Below, piece by piece: positions 8,374 through 16,103 of a DNA stretch of 64,000 nucleotides. This stretch comes from CAYSCX01 sp964429575 (GTDB lineage Bacteria > Desulfobacterota > Binatia > Binatales > Binataceae), in contig CAYSCX010000009.1 of assembly GCA_964429575.1 (NCBI GenBank), positions 1 to 64,000 on the forward strand, read 5' to 3'. Positions within the stretch are counted from its first letter, which is position 1; each line of letters starts with the position of its first letter. Below the pieces are notes generated by a model. The model searched no databases, was not told where the DNA came from, and saw only the letters and a list, made by a program, of their open reading frames with translations. The position numbers and the translations under genes are program-made.

Positions 8374-9294
8374 TTAATGAATGAGTGGCGGAGGAGGATA
8401 CAGCGCGTCGCACAACAACGGTGGCGTCAGCTTCGCTTGCGGGCCAACGATGATCCGATGGACCATTGGGCGAGTGCAAAGCACTGACTCGTTCAAGACG
8501 ATGTACCGCCGAGCATCTCGCTGGGGTCCATCTCGGTAGATCTTCTTTCGCCACGCGATACCCGATAGTACGCGCGGCTCATTGAGATTCACGGGGCAAG
8601 CAATGATGCGCATCTCGCGTTCGTCGGCGAAGCACGGTCGCTTGTGGCGAGCACAGAAGCTGAGCAGTTGCTGGATAAAGTAGGGCTCGACGTCGGTGTT
8701 GTCCAAGTCGGGTGAAAGCAGCCGCTCGTCGTGCGTTGCAATATATGCCTGTCGCAGCCCGCGCACCGACAACTCGCGCACGAGGTGTTTGAATTCCGAA
8801 CTCTCTCGGTCAATTCCGTACTTGACCTCCACGAGGTCGATCAGTGCATGGGTATGGTTGGTGCGCTCGTCCTCAATCAGGCCCTTGATCCAATCGGTCG
8901 TGAATTGAATGCAGTAACCCTCGTTGCCCGTAAAGCGTTCCCAATGCGTCGCGATTCCGTGCTCGTCCTCTTCTTCGGTTTTGCCTCGAGCGAAAGATGT
9001 AACATAAAGCGACCCGTACCCATCGCCGTTTGCGACTTGGTCTTTGAAAGCGCTGATGTGAGCGGCGAGTTCTGAACGCATGTCATCATCGCCCTTATTC
9101 GGATCCCGGAGGTCGCTGGGGATCTTAGTCAACGCCAGCAACGCAGCTTCTCCGACGAGAGCCGAGAGGGCGTACGTCAGCTCCGTCTCGTCCTTGTTCC
9201 TCAACGCTAGAAAATCCGTTGCCCACAAACTCTGCGAACGGACGATGCCAATCAGTCCGTGCTCGGACGTGTAGTGCGAGAGCGGTCGCATCAC
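8374..9294 (-). CDS. DUF2971 domain protein
   Basis: 306 residues. The opening LSHYTSEHGLIGIVRSQSLWATDFLALRNKDE is of the DUF2971 type (only short parts quoted here: HYTS, LWATDF, NDE-like); the middle has a FTGNEGYCIQF block and the C terminus has the RKPCF-DERE-type ending KRPCFADEREMRI. DUF2971 proteins are found scattered in accessory regions and their biochemical role is unknown. The second Met at residue 2 could also be the start. Third-position GC is lower in places (several AAA, TTG and AAT codons) than in neighbours, which hints at a more recent acquisition, though this was not computed. Confidence 0.8.
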   Translation of the reverse strand: MMRPLSHYTSEHGLIGIVRSQSLWATDFLALRNKDETELTYALSALVGEAALLALTKIPSDLRDPNKGDDDMRSELAAHISAFKDQVANGDGYGSLYVTSFARGKTEEEDEHGIATHWERFTGNEGYCIQFTTDWIKGLIEDERTNHTHALIDLVEVKYGIDRESSEFKHLVRELSVRGLRQAYIATHDERLLSPDLDNTDVEPYFIQQLLSFCARHKRPCFADEREMRIIACPVNLNEPRVLSGIAWRKKIYRDGPQRDARRYIVLNESVLCTRPMVHRIIVGPQAKLTPPLLCDALYPPPPLIH

Positions 9295-9305
9295 TCAGTT
9301 GGCGT

Positions 9306-9668
9306 TCACAGCTCGATCACGTATCCGTCCGGATCGGCGCAATACAGATAGGGATGGCCCGGCGCGTGCTCGCCGCGGCGCAACACTTTCCCGCCCGCGC
9401 GCGTTATCGCGCCGGAAGCCGCATCGAGATCTTTCTTGCTCGCGATTCCGAAGCCGAAGTGCGAAACTCCGCCGCCTGCGACTGGCGCGCCGTCCCCTGC
9501 TTGGCAGAGCGTGATCGTGTCGTTTGCGCCCGGGGTTCGCAAGAAAACCATGTTATCGCCCTCCCAGAACATGACGTCCATTCCGAACACGTCCTGGTAG
9601 AACTTGAGTGACCGTTTCACGTCGCTCACGTTGATATTGATGTGGTTGAGTCCGCGCGTCTTGATCAT
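9306..9668 (-). CDS. VOC (glyoxalase/dioxygenase) family protein
   Basis: 120 residues with two beta-alpha-beta-beta-beta modules: LNHININVSDVKRSLKFYQ at the start and VSHFGFGIASKKDLDA in the second half, ending in YLYCADPDGYVIEL. His and Glu residues at the expected positions of a vicinal oxygen chelate metal site are present (H10 region, H in VSHFGF, terminal E). The reaction cannot be assigned. It lies 23 nt before the end of the CoA-transferase gene on the same strand, so it is likely the downstream gene of a two-gene unit and may act on a product of that pathway (inference). Confidence 0.85.
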   Translation of the reverse strand: MIKTRGLNHININVSDVKRSLKFYQDVFGMDVMFWEGDNMVFLRTPGANDTITLCQAGDGAPVAGGGVSHFGFGIASKKDLDAASGAITRAGGKVLRRGEHAPGHPYLYCADPDGYVIEL

Positions 9669-9691
9669 CGCACTTCCTCGACGTGAATTTC

Positions 9692-10936
9692 CTATGACGC
9701 CGCTTTGGGCGCACTCTCCGTGATTGTGGGCCGCAGCAAAACGCCTTCGTCGTAGAGCGCGCTGATCTCCGACGCCGGCATTCCGAGCACTTCGCGAAGC
9801 ACCGCGTCATTGTCCTCGCCGACGCGCGACGCCTTCACATCCGTCCTGTCGGGCCACGCCGAAAATTTGACAGGCATGCCGGGGATGTCGAACTCGCCGA
9901 TCGCGTCGTGCTTCACGCGTCTGACGGTCTTGCGCTCGCGCAGATGTGGCTGCGCCATGGACTCCTCAAGCTTGTACACTGGCGCGCACGGCACGCGCTC
10001 GGCGTCGAGCGCGCGAATCGCCCCCTCCCGGTCCGGAAACGACTGAAGCCACTGTTCGATAATCTGCTTGAGCGCCTGGTTGTTCTTGAGCCGGTCGCGG
10101 TTGGTCGCAAAGCGCGGCTCCCGCGCAAGCTCGGGCCGGTCCATCGCCTTCCACAGCCGCCCGATTTCGTGCTGCTGCACGATGATAAACACCCAGCCGT
10201 CCCGCGCCTGAAAAATCCCGCACGGGCTGCCGGTCGGATGAAGCTGGCCGCCGCGGCGCATCGACCATCTCCCTGGCCTGAGCGACACCACCGGCACCGC
10301 GAGTTCGTGCATGTGGAAGTACGTGTCGAGCAGCGATGCGTCGAGGTACTGGCCCTCTCCGCTGCGTTCGCGATGCAACAGCGCGAAACCCACCGCCATC
10401 GCCGCCGCCACACCCGTCGAGACGTCGCCGATCGCCATCGGCGGTATCACCGGCGGTCCCTCCGGCTGCCCTATCTGCTCGAGAACGCCCGACAGCGACG
10501 CCCCCAGGTAGTCGTAGCCGGGCTTGTAACTCAGCGGCCCGGTCTGTCCCGCGACCGATACCGAGCACATCACGAGCCTTGGATTTATCTTCTTCAGCGC
10601 TTCGTATCCGAACCCCATGTCCGCGATCACGCCCGGCGCGAAATTCTCGACCAGCACATCGATCTTCGGAATCATCGCGAGCACCAATTCACGCGCGCGA
10701 GGCTTGCGCAGATCGATCGCGAAACTCCGCTTGCAGTGGTTGTGTTGGAAGTAGTACGTGCTCATGCCGTCGCGCACCAGTCCGAGCTGACGCACGTGAT
10801 CGCCTTCGAGGCTCCGCTCGATCTTGATTACCTCGGCGCCCAGTTCGCCCAGGATGCGTGTGCAGGTCGGCCCCGCGACGAAGTGTGTGAAGTCGAGCAC
10901 CCGGTATCCTTCGAGCATTCGCGGCCGCTTTTCCAT
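9692..10936 (-). CDS. CaiB/BaiF family (class III) CoA-transferase
   Basis: 414 residues starting at ATG 10936, which has GGAGG six bases upstream; an in-frame ATG at 10963 lacks a site. The N terminus LEGYRVLDFTHFVAGPTCTRILGELGAEVIKIE type pattern (G-x-RVLD, GP-x-x-x, LGAEVIKIE) is the family signature, followed by VLVENFAPG with the region of the catalytic Asp and a C-terminal P-x-F-S-x-x-P segment. Family members move CoA between carboxylic acids by a ping-pong covalent mechanism (formyl-CoA:oxalate, carnitine, benzylsuccinate and others). The acid cannot be named. The VOC gene follows on the same strand. Confidence 0.9.
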   Translation of the reverse strand: MEKRPRMLEGYRVLDFTHFVAGPTCTRILGELGAEVIKIERSLEGDHVRQLGLVRDGMSTYYFQHNHCKRSFAIDLRKPRARELVLAMIPKIDVLVENFAPGVIADMGFGYEALKKINPRLVMCSVSVAGQTGPLSYKPGYDYLGASLSGVLEQIGQPEGPPVIPPMAIGDVSTGVAAAMAVGFALLHRERSGEGQYLDASLLDTYFHMHELAVPVVSLRPGRWSMRRGGQLHPTGSPCGIFQARDGWVFIIVQQHEIGRLWKAMDRPELAREPRFATNRDRLKNNQALKQIIEQWLQSFPDREGAIRALDAERVPCAPVYKLEESMAQPHLRERKTVRRVKHDAIGEFDIPGMPVKFSAWPDRTDVKASRVGEDNDAVLREVLGMPASEISALYDEGVLLRPTITESAPKAAS

Positions 10937-10985
10937 CGGTTGCCTCCGTTCACCCTCCGCCAAGTCCGGCGTCAGCGCTCCAATC

Positions 10986-11145
10986 CTAGCAGGGTGCGGA
11001 AAAAGCTATCCAAGGTACGATGCGTTCAGCAACCACGCTGGCACCCTGCATGAAAACTGGCTTCCTTCCTCAATCTTCTCCCCCTGACCAGGGGGAGATA
11101 AGAGAGAGGGAGCAGGCTGCGAAGCCTTTTTCCGCAGCCTGCTAG
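10986..11145. repeat. CTAG-bounded triple-hairpin repeat, copy B
   Basis: A 160-nt copy with CTAG at both ends (10986-10989 and 11142-11145). The hairpins are GCAGGGTGC (10989-10997) with 11041-11049, CTCCCCC (11078-11084) with 11091-11097, and GCAGGCTGCG (11112-11121) with 11133-11142. Compared with copies A and C, the outer arms read GCGGAAAAA instead of TTGAGAAA on both ends at once, so the two ends have changed together. It sits between the CoA-transferase and the fur-like gene. Confidence 0.9.
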
Positions 11146-11335
11146 AACCTCGCAGGCGCGCCTGTCCAAGCGCCGTGTGTAAGGACTGCCCGCCCCTACA
11201 TCGCACTGTCCAACCATAGTCATTCTGAGCGCGTCTTTTGCGCGAAGAATCGAAACCGCGAACCGCCGTGCCACGACCCGCTGGACACTCTTCAGTACGC
11301 CACGAATCGATTAGATACGCGACAGCCCCCCGGCG
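11146..11335. other. intergenic segment with a scattered short repeat
   Basis: No gene is visible. Positions 11220-11252 hold CATTCTGAGCGCGTC...GCGAAGAATCGAAA, a degenerate member of the short TGAGCGCAGCGAAGAATC repeat also seen at 13061-13089 and 14711-14740. The segment lies 3' of the fur-like gene and 5' of the CoA-transferase gene, separated from the latter by repeat copy B. I see no convincing promoter or terminator. Confidence 0.5.
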
Positions 11336-11839
11336 TCAGCCCCGCCCCTTTGCGAGACACTCCGAGCACAGCCCGTACAGCTCCATCTTGTGCCGAGTCA
11401 GCCGCACCTTCAGATCGCGCGCGATCAGCTTCTGAAGCCGCTCAATGTTCTCGTTCTCGAACTCGATGATCTTGCCGCACTGCTCGCAGATGAAATGGTC
11501 GTGATGCCGCTCGCTGACCGCCTCGTAGCGCGCCTGGCCTTCGTCGAAATGGCGCTCCTGCACCAGCTCGCACTCCTTCAGCAGCCGCAGCGTGCGATAG
11601 ATGGTCGCGTAGCCGACGTGCGGATTGCGCTTCTTGACCTCGGCGTAAAGCTCTTCGGCGCTGATGTGATGGCCGATCTCGAAGAACGCGCGCGCGATGT
11701 CGTCGCGCTGGCTGGTGGACTTGAGGCCGCTATCCTTGAGCCGCGAGTGAAACGTCTCCATGTAGCGGTCCGCGTCGATTCCGAGACGTCGCTCAACCGT
11801 GGTGCGGCGTGCCGCGGCGCTTTCCGGTGGCCGGGCCAT
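11336..11839 (-). CDS. Fur family transcriptional regulator
   Basis: 167 residues. The winged-helix DNA-binding part contains STSQRDDIARAFFE, HISAEELYAEVKKRNP and GYATIYRTLRLLKECELV, and the C-terminal dimerisation part has HHDHFICEQCGKIIEFEN and LYGLCSEC, giving the regulatory metal site (HHDHF) and a structural zinc site of two CxxC pairs. Whether it senses iron (Fur), peroxide (PerR) or zinc (Zur) cannot be told. The first 25 residues are not conserved; a start nearer to MTETFHSRL-like text (M27) is possible. It lies 8 nt after the hypothetical gene upstream and is probably co-transcribed with it. Confidence 0.92.
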   Translation of the reverse strand: MARPPESAAARRTTVERRLGIDADRYMETFHSRLKDSGLKSTSQRDDIARAFFEIGHHISAEELYAEVKKRNPHVGYATIYRTLRLLKECELVQERHFDEGQARYEAVSERHHDHFICEQCGKIIEFENENIERLQKLIARDLKVRLTRHKMELYGLCSECLAKGRG

Positions 11840-11847
11840 CGCCGCGC

Positions 11848-12141
11848 CTACTCCTGGCCCGTCGGGGCTCCGAGCGCGCGCCGCGCGGCCGGCGAGAGAT
11901 AGAGAGATTCCAGATCGAATCCGCGCAGCGCCTCCGCCAGCACTTCCAGCTGCTCGGTGGCGGGTTGCTCGCGATCGATGATCACTAGCTTACGTTCATG
12001 AAGCTGGCATTGGCCGCCGCGCGCGCGATAGCCGACCTCGCGCAGGATTCGTTCGCGGCGAACTTCCAGGCCCACGCGGGTCGCCGCTTCCGCAAGCTCA
12101 TCAACCACCCGCTCGAGCCGCGTCTGGTTATGCTCGCTCAT
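11848..12141 (-). CDS. hypothetical protein upstream of the fur-like gene
   Basis: 97 residues from ATG 12141, which follows AAGGGGTG. The N-terminal half is helical and charged (SEHNQTRLERVVDELAEAATRVG), followed by a segment with one Cys (GGQCQLHERKLVIIDRE) and a C-terminal helix ending in SPAARRALGA. I do not recognise the family, though the composition looks like a short cytoplasmic helper protein. It precedes the fur-like gene by 8 nt on the same strand and is divergent from the UspA gene; the 67-nt gap contains an inverted repeat at 12156-12172. Confidence 0.65.
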   Translation of the reverse strand: MSEHNQTRLERVVDELAEAATRVGLEVRRERILREVGYRARGGQCQLHERKLVIIDREQPATEQLEVLAEALRGFDLESLYLSPAARRALGAPTGQE

Positions 12142-12155
12142 GGGCGTACACCCCT

Positions 12156-12172
12156 TGTGGCTTGGCGCCACA
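12156..12172. promoter_or_regulatory. inverted repeat in a divergent intergenic region
   Basis: TGTGGC (12156-12161) and GCCACA (12167-12172) flank five bases, between the divergent hypothetical/fur-like unit and the UspA gene. The position fits an operator controlling both directions. No matching site was found elsewhere, so the call rests on position and symmetry only. Confidence 0.3.
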
Positions 12173-12208
12173 CCGTGGTATCGCGGAGGTTGTCACCGGG
12201 TCGCGCCG

Positions 12209-13045
12209 ATGATTAAGAAGATCCTGGTCGGCATCGACACCTCCGAGCATTCCCGCAACGCTCAGGCCTACGCCTTTTACATTGCGCGCCGCTTCAACGC
12301 GAGCCTGATTGGCCTGCATGTCGTCGATATCGTCTCGATCGAGGGTTCGTTTTTTCATGATATCTCAGGCTCGCTCGGACTTGAACCCTACTTGGATTTT
12401 TCGTCCAAGATGCGAGAGGTGCTCACCGCGCGCGGCAAGGCGGTGCTCGAGGAGTTCGCCGACTCGGCCCGCCGCGAAGGTCTCCCGGTCGAGACTGCGC
12501 TCGACATGGGAATCGTCGCCAACCAGCTTTGCGAGCGCGCCAAATCCGCCGACCTGGTCGCGATCGGTCATCGCGGCGTCAATGAGAAGTTCTCGACCGG
12601 CCTGCTCGGCTCGACTGCGGAAAGCGTCGCGCGCAAGTGTCCGCGTCCGTTGTTCATCTCACCGATGAAATTCCGCGAGATTCACCGCCCGGTGCTCGCC
12701 TACGACGGCAGCGAACGTTCGGCGCGCGCGATGCGCCAGGCAGCTGAGTTCGCGTCGGTCCTCGAAACGCCGCTCACCGTGATAACCGTCGCGCGCGACC
12801 CGAAGCTTGGCGAGCGAACGCTCGACGAGGCGCGCACCTACCTCGATTCCTACTCGCCCAAGGCCGAATACCGGCTGATCGCCGGCCACGCCCACGAAGA
12901 GATCATCAAGTTCCTGAAGGATCATAACGCCGACCTGCTGTTCATCGGCGCCTACGGCCACAGCCGCATCATCGAGATGGTGCTCGGCTCGACCACCGAG
13001 TACGTGCTGCGCAACTCACCCTGTCCCGTGTTCCTGATGCGCTGA
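12209..13045 (+). CDS. universal stress protein with two UspA domains
   Basis: 278 residues from ATG 12209; the open frame extends upstream to 12140 but that part overlaps the divergent gene and is not conserved. Two tandem Usp domains: the first opens MIKKILVGIDTSEHS and ends with a G-x2-G-x9-G(S)-type loop (IGHRGVNEKFSTGLLGSTAE); the second opens RPVLAYDGSERSARAM and ends IGAYGHSRIIEMVLGSTTEYV. Both end loops match the ATP-binding G-2x-G-9x-G(S/T) pattern. Such tandem Usps are cytoplasmic nucleotide-binding stress proteins with no defined substrate. The gene is divergent from the fur-like unit, which may control it. Confidence 0.92.
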   Translation: MIKKILVGIDTSEHSRNAQAYAFYIARRFNASLIGLHVVDIVSIEGSFFHDISGSLGLEPYLDFSSKMREVLTARGKAVLEEFADSARREGLPVETALDMGIVANQLCERAKSADLVAIGHRGVNEKFSTGLLGSTAESVARKCPRPLFISPMKFREIHRPVLAYDGSERSARAMRQAAEFASVLETPLTVITVARDPKLGERTLDEARTYLDSYSPKAEYRLIAGHAHEEIIKFLKDHNADLLFIGAYGHSRIIEMVLGSTTEYVLRNSPCPVFLMR

Positions 13046-13399
13046 GCTTCTCTCCCTCTGTCATTCCGAGCGCAGCGAAGAATCCTGGCGTCCCCGAATC
13101 AGTTCATTCCTCAATTAGTTCAGCCTTAACTTCTTCTCCACAACGCGCACATAATCCCGTGGGCGATACTCGCCACGAAGCTGCGATGAAGCCGCCATGC
13201 AACCCGCCGAAAAATATTTTTTGCGAAACGAAATTGACCCCTCGCGCACCCAAGTACCTAATATTACAGGAATTTCAAGCACTTAAGGCGAAAGTTGCAC
13301 TTACACGGTAGCCCACTTTCGGCCCCTTTTCGCAGCACTTTCAGGCGCGAAAGGCCACTTGGACCTCAAATCACCGCCCGCGAGGCGGAAATTGCGCGC
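13046..13399. other. 354-nt gap between convergent genes, with an AT-rich island
   Basis: No coding region is visible between the UspA gene and the thioredoxin-fold gene, which converge. Positions 13061-13089 hold a copy of the short repeat TCATTCCGAGCGCAGCGAAGAATCC. Positions about 13205-13290 are unusually AT-rich for the window, with runs such as AAAAATATTTTTT. An imperfect inverted pair GGCCCCTTTTCGC/GCGCGAAAGGCC around 13322-13356 could end transcription of the minus-strand gene. No RNA gene could be identified. Confidence 0.45.
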
Positions 13400-14005
13400 T
13401 CACGCGTGCGGTTCCGCCGCGCGCTGCGCGATGTAGCGCGACAGCACCAGGCGCATCGATTCTTTCGGTTGAATCCCTGTCAGCGTGAAGTCGCCCAGAA
13501 TGAACGTCGGGTAGCCGAACGCCGAAAACGAGTCCGCCTCGCGCTTGTGCGCATCGAGCACCGCGGACATCCGCTGCGCCTCCAAGTCCGCGCGAAAGCG
13601 CTCCGCATCCATTCCGGCGCCGGCAGCGATCGAGGTAAGCACCACGGTGTCCGCGATGTCGCGATCCTGCTCGAACACCGCCCGAAACACGGCGTCGTGG
13701 TACCCGCGAAATGCGTTCGCCTCGCGCGCCAGCTCAGAACCTTGCAGCGCCAGATCCGAATCGGTCCAGGTTTCCGGCGGCGCCACCGCAACGCCCGTCT
13801 CCGCGGCGACCAGCAATATCTTCTGGCGTTCTCGCGGTCCGACAACTCGCCCGGCGCGCGCGGTCACGTCGCGACGTGAGATCGGCACGCCCTTCCAGAG
13901 CGCCTCGAACCCAAGCTCTCGTTCCAACTCGCCGACAATCCGCCACGCGATGTAGCAGAGCGTCGATGCGTAGTCGAAGTAGATGGGCACCCGGATTCGA
14001 TTCAT
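13400..14005 (-). CDS. DsbA-like thioredoxin-fold protein (FrnE / HCCA isomerase group)
   Basis: 201 residues with the DSBA-domain layout of 2-hydroxychromene-2-carboxylate isomerases and FrnE: YFDYASTLCYIAWRIV at residues 9-24, a helical insertion, and a late FGYPTFILGDFTLTGIQP with the conserved cis-Pro of thioredoxin folds. The active-site position that is CxxC in DsbA/FrnE reads S-T-L-C, so only the second Cys remains; a dithiol oxidase role is unlikely, and a GSH-dependent isomerase or transferase role is possible (inference). It is divergent from the NUDIX gene; their extended frames would overlap, so the shorter starts are used. Confidence 0.85.
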   Translation of the reverse strand: MNRIRVPIYFDYASTLCYIAWRIVGELERELGFEALWKGVPISRRDVTARAGRVVGPRERQKILLVAAETGVAVAPPETWTDSDLALQGSELAREANAFRGYHDAVFRAVFEQDRDIADTVVLTSIAAGAGMDAERFRADLEAQRMSAVLDAHKREADSFSAFGYPTFILGDFTLTGIQPKESMRLVLSRYIAQRAAEPHA

Positions 14006-14117
14006 CGCCCGCCCTAACCCGTGTCGCGCGCCTTTTCACATCGTCGCGTTTTTCATGGCAGGCCGCAAATCAGTTCGCGCCTTGCCACGCTCTGGCGCGC
14101 AGCCCAAGCTTGGGCAC

Positions 14118-14651
14118 ATGGCATCGAACCGCCGCCCGATTCTCAAACTCGGCGTCGTAGATCTCGGCGTCGAGCACGCATCACTGCCCAATGGCGTCGA
14201 AATCGACCTCGCGATCGTCCGCCATCCGGGCGCCAGCGCCATCGTCGCGCTCGACCACGACGGCGCGATCGCGATACTCCGGCAATACCGCCATGCAATC
14301 GGTGGCTACCTCTTCGAGATTCCTGCTGGATGCCGCAATGCGAACGAGAGCTATCGCGACTGCGCCGCGCGCGAACTTGCGGAGGAGGCGGGCGTCAGCG
14401 CCGCGCGCTGGGACTCGCTTGGAGCGATTGTTGCGATTCCGAGCTTCTGCGATGAGCGCATCGAACTTTATCTTGCGCGCGATCTATCGCCGGTTGGACA
14501 GTCGCACGACCTCGATGAGGTCATCCACGTCGAGCGCGTCGCATTCGACACCGCGATCGATATGATTCGGCGCGGCGAAATCGTCGATGCAAAATCCGTC
14601 GCCGCGCTCTACCGCGCCCGCGACTTCCTAACAGACGACCCCGGACGGTGA
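14118..14651 (+). CDS. NUDIX hydrolase, ADP-ribose pyrophosphatase-like
   Basis: 177 residues from ATG 14118. The open frame reaches back to 13983, but that part overlaps the divergent gene and is not conserved. The Nudix box is G-x5-E-x7-R-E-L-x-E-E-x-G in GCRNANESYRDCAARELAEEAG, preceded by ILRQYRHAIGGYLFEIPAG, the arrangement found in ADP-sugar pyrophosphatases (QYR and E-I-P-A-G). Such enzymes hydrolyse ADP-ribose or related NDP-X to AMP and a phosphosugar with Mg2+. Substrate is inferred from the family only. It stands alone. Confidence 0.88.
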   Translation: MASNRRPILKLGVVDLGVEHASLPNGVEIDLAIVRHPGASAIVALDHDGAIAILRQYRHAIGGYLFEIPAGCRNANESYRDCAARELAEEAGVSAARWDSLGAIVAIPSFCDERIELYLARDLSPVGQSHDLDEVIHVERVAFDTAIDMIRRGEIVDAKSVAALYRARDFLTDDPGR

Positions 14652-14772
14652 CGTCGGGAGTCGTTTCGAGAGCGCGACAACCACACGCGCCCGGCCCGTT
14701 CCAATTGGTCACATCCTGAGCGCAGCGAAGGGATCGAAGCGAACGAAACGGCTCCACGCCCAAGCCGCGGCC

Positions 14773-15798
14773 CTACCCGCAATCCACCAGCAACTTCCCA
14801 AACTGCCCGCGATCCGCTGCAAGCAACTCGAATGCGTGCTGAATCTCGTCGAGGTTGAACCGGCGCGAGATCAGTGGCCGCACGTCGAGCTTGCGGCTCG
14901 CGACCAGGTTCACGGCGCTGCGAAAATCCACGTCGTTCGCCCCATAGCTCGCGATGATGTCGAGTTCGTTGCCGAGCACCCGGTTCGCCTGCAACTCGAG
15001 CCGCCGTCCTTCGTGTACCGCGACCAACACCAGCCGCCCCTGCTTGCGCACGAGCCGCTGCGCCGCCTCGAACGCCTGCGCGACTCCCGCGCACTCAAAT
15101 ACCGCATCCGCCCCGCGCGCATCGGTCATTTCATTGATCGGCCCCTCGACCTCCTCAGCGGGGTCCAGTGCCACGTCAGCGCCCATTTGAATCGCGAGTT
15201 GGCGCCGTCCTTCGGCAGGTTCGACCACCGCAATCCGATCCGCGCCCGCGCGCCGCGCCAACGCAGTGATGAGCAATCCAATCGGTCCTGCGCCGATCAC
15301 GACGACGCGTTCGCCGAGCGCAAGCCGCGACCGCCTTATCGCGTGGCATCCCACCGACGACGGTTCGATCAGCGCCGCTTCGTCGTGCGGCGTCTGCGGC
15401 GGAACTAAGAACATCTGACGCGCCGGCGCCGCGACGTACTCCGCAAACGATCCGTTGCGTTCCGTTACCGCCATCGCGCGCATGTCGCACAATGTGAAGT
15501 CGCCGTGCTGGCAGTACTCACAACGCCCACAGCTCGGATAGATGACGCCGATGGCCTTGTCGCCCGCTTCGAATCCGCGCACTTCCGCGCCGACCTCCAC
15601 TACTTCGCCGCAAAACTCGTGTCCGAGCACCGACGGCATCGGCGCGAGCAGCGGGCCCGCTACGAATTCATGCAAATCGCTGCCGCAGATTCCACTCAGC
15701 TTGATCCGGAGCTTGATATCGCCGGCGGCAAGCCGCGGCTCTGGATACGCGCGGTCGATCTCAAATCGTCCGCGCTCGCGAAGTATTGCAGCGCGCAT
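14773..15798 (-). CDS. zinc-dependent medium-chain alcohol dehydrogenase (sorbitol/butanediol dehydrogenase-like)
   Basis: 341 residues from ATG 15798. The catalytic zinc site is GICGSDLHEF and GHEFCGEV (Cys, His, Glu); the structural zinc site is the four-Cys loop CGRCEYCQHGDFTLC. The NAD(P)-binding motif is GAGPIGLL. This places it in the MDR family near threonine, sorbitol and (R,R)-butanediol dehydrogenases; the alcohol is unknown. A candidate promoter with -35 TTGAGC and -10 TATCAT lies upstream (15834-15862) and a palindrome spans its -35. A TTG at 15834 is in frame but falls in that promoter. Confidence 0.92.
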   Translation of the reverse strand: MRAAILRERGRFEIDRAYPEPRLAAGDIKLRIKLSGICGSDLHEFVAGPLLAPMPSVLGHEFCGEVVEVGAEVRGFEAGDKAIGVIYPSCGRCEYCQHGDFTLCDMRAMAVTERNGSFAEYVAAPARQMFLVPPQTPHDEAALIEPSSVGCHAIRRSRLALGERVVVIGAGPIGLLITALARRAGADRIAVVEPAEGRRQLAIQMGADVALDPAEEVEGPINEMTDARGADAVFECAGVAQAFEAAQRLVRKQGRLVLVAVHEGRRLELQANRVLGNELDIIASYGANDVDFRSAVNLVASRKLDVRPLISRRFNLDEIQHAFELLAADRGQFGKLLVDCG

Positions 15799-15833
15799 AG
15801 AAGGCTGGTCCCGTCCCGCAAGAGACGGGCGCA

Positions 15834-15862
15834 ATGATAGGGGATGGTCCGGATACGCTCAA
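15834..15862 (-). promoter_or_regulatory. sigma70-like promoter of the alcohol dehydrogenase gene
   Basis: On the minus strand TTGAGC (15862-15857) and TATCAT (15839-15834) are separated by exactly 17 bases and lie 36 nt upstream of the dehydrogenase ATG. A short hairpin CCCGTC/GACGGG would form in the leader. The palindrome at 15846-15869 covers the -35 and the spacer, as expected of a repressor site. Confidence 0.5.
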
Positions 15863-15869
15863 CCGGACC
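15846..15869. promoter_or_regulatory. palindromic operator candidate over the -35 box
   Basis: GGTCCGG (15846-15852) and CCGGACC (15863-15869) form a perfect 7-bp inverted repeat with a 10-base spacer that holds the -35 hexamer of the predicted promoter. The geometry is that of a dimeric regulator's binding site. No regulator gene is adjacent. Confidence 0.45.
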
Positions 15870-15896
15870 GTCGGGCGCGGCGCCGGGCGCGCCGCG

Positions 15897-16103
15897 TCAG
15901 TCAATAACTACTTCGTCCGGGAACAGAAAAGTGGTCGCGCCGTCCTCGAACTTCACCAAGTACATGCGCCGGCTCAAATTATCCACCTCGCGCAATATGC
16001 GCGGCTGCTCGCCAAAGCGACTGCGCCCTTCGTGGTCGCGCACCGGCTTAAGCAATCGGCACCGCCTCCCCGCCACCCCATCGATGTTCGTGCTATCCAT
16101 CAT
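15897..16103 (-). CDS. small hypothetical protein, 68 residues
   Basis: 68 residues from ATG 16103 (a second ATG follows at 16100). Ordered text includes GRRCRLLKPVRDHEGRSRF, PRILREVDNLSRRMYLVKF and a terminal EDGATTFLFPDEVVID, a strand-rich pattern like a small SH3 or KOW-type barrel (inference). It is in the same strand as the alcohol dehydrogenase and 98 nt upstream of it. The coding frame is free of rare features and the sequence looks conserved, but I do not recognise a family. Confidence 0.6.
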   Translation of the reverse strand: MMDSTNIDGVAGRRCRLLKPVRDHEGRSRFGEQPRILREVDNLSRRMYLVKFEDGATTFLFPDEVVID

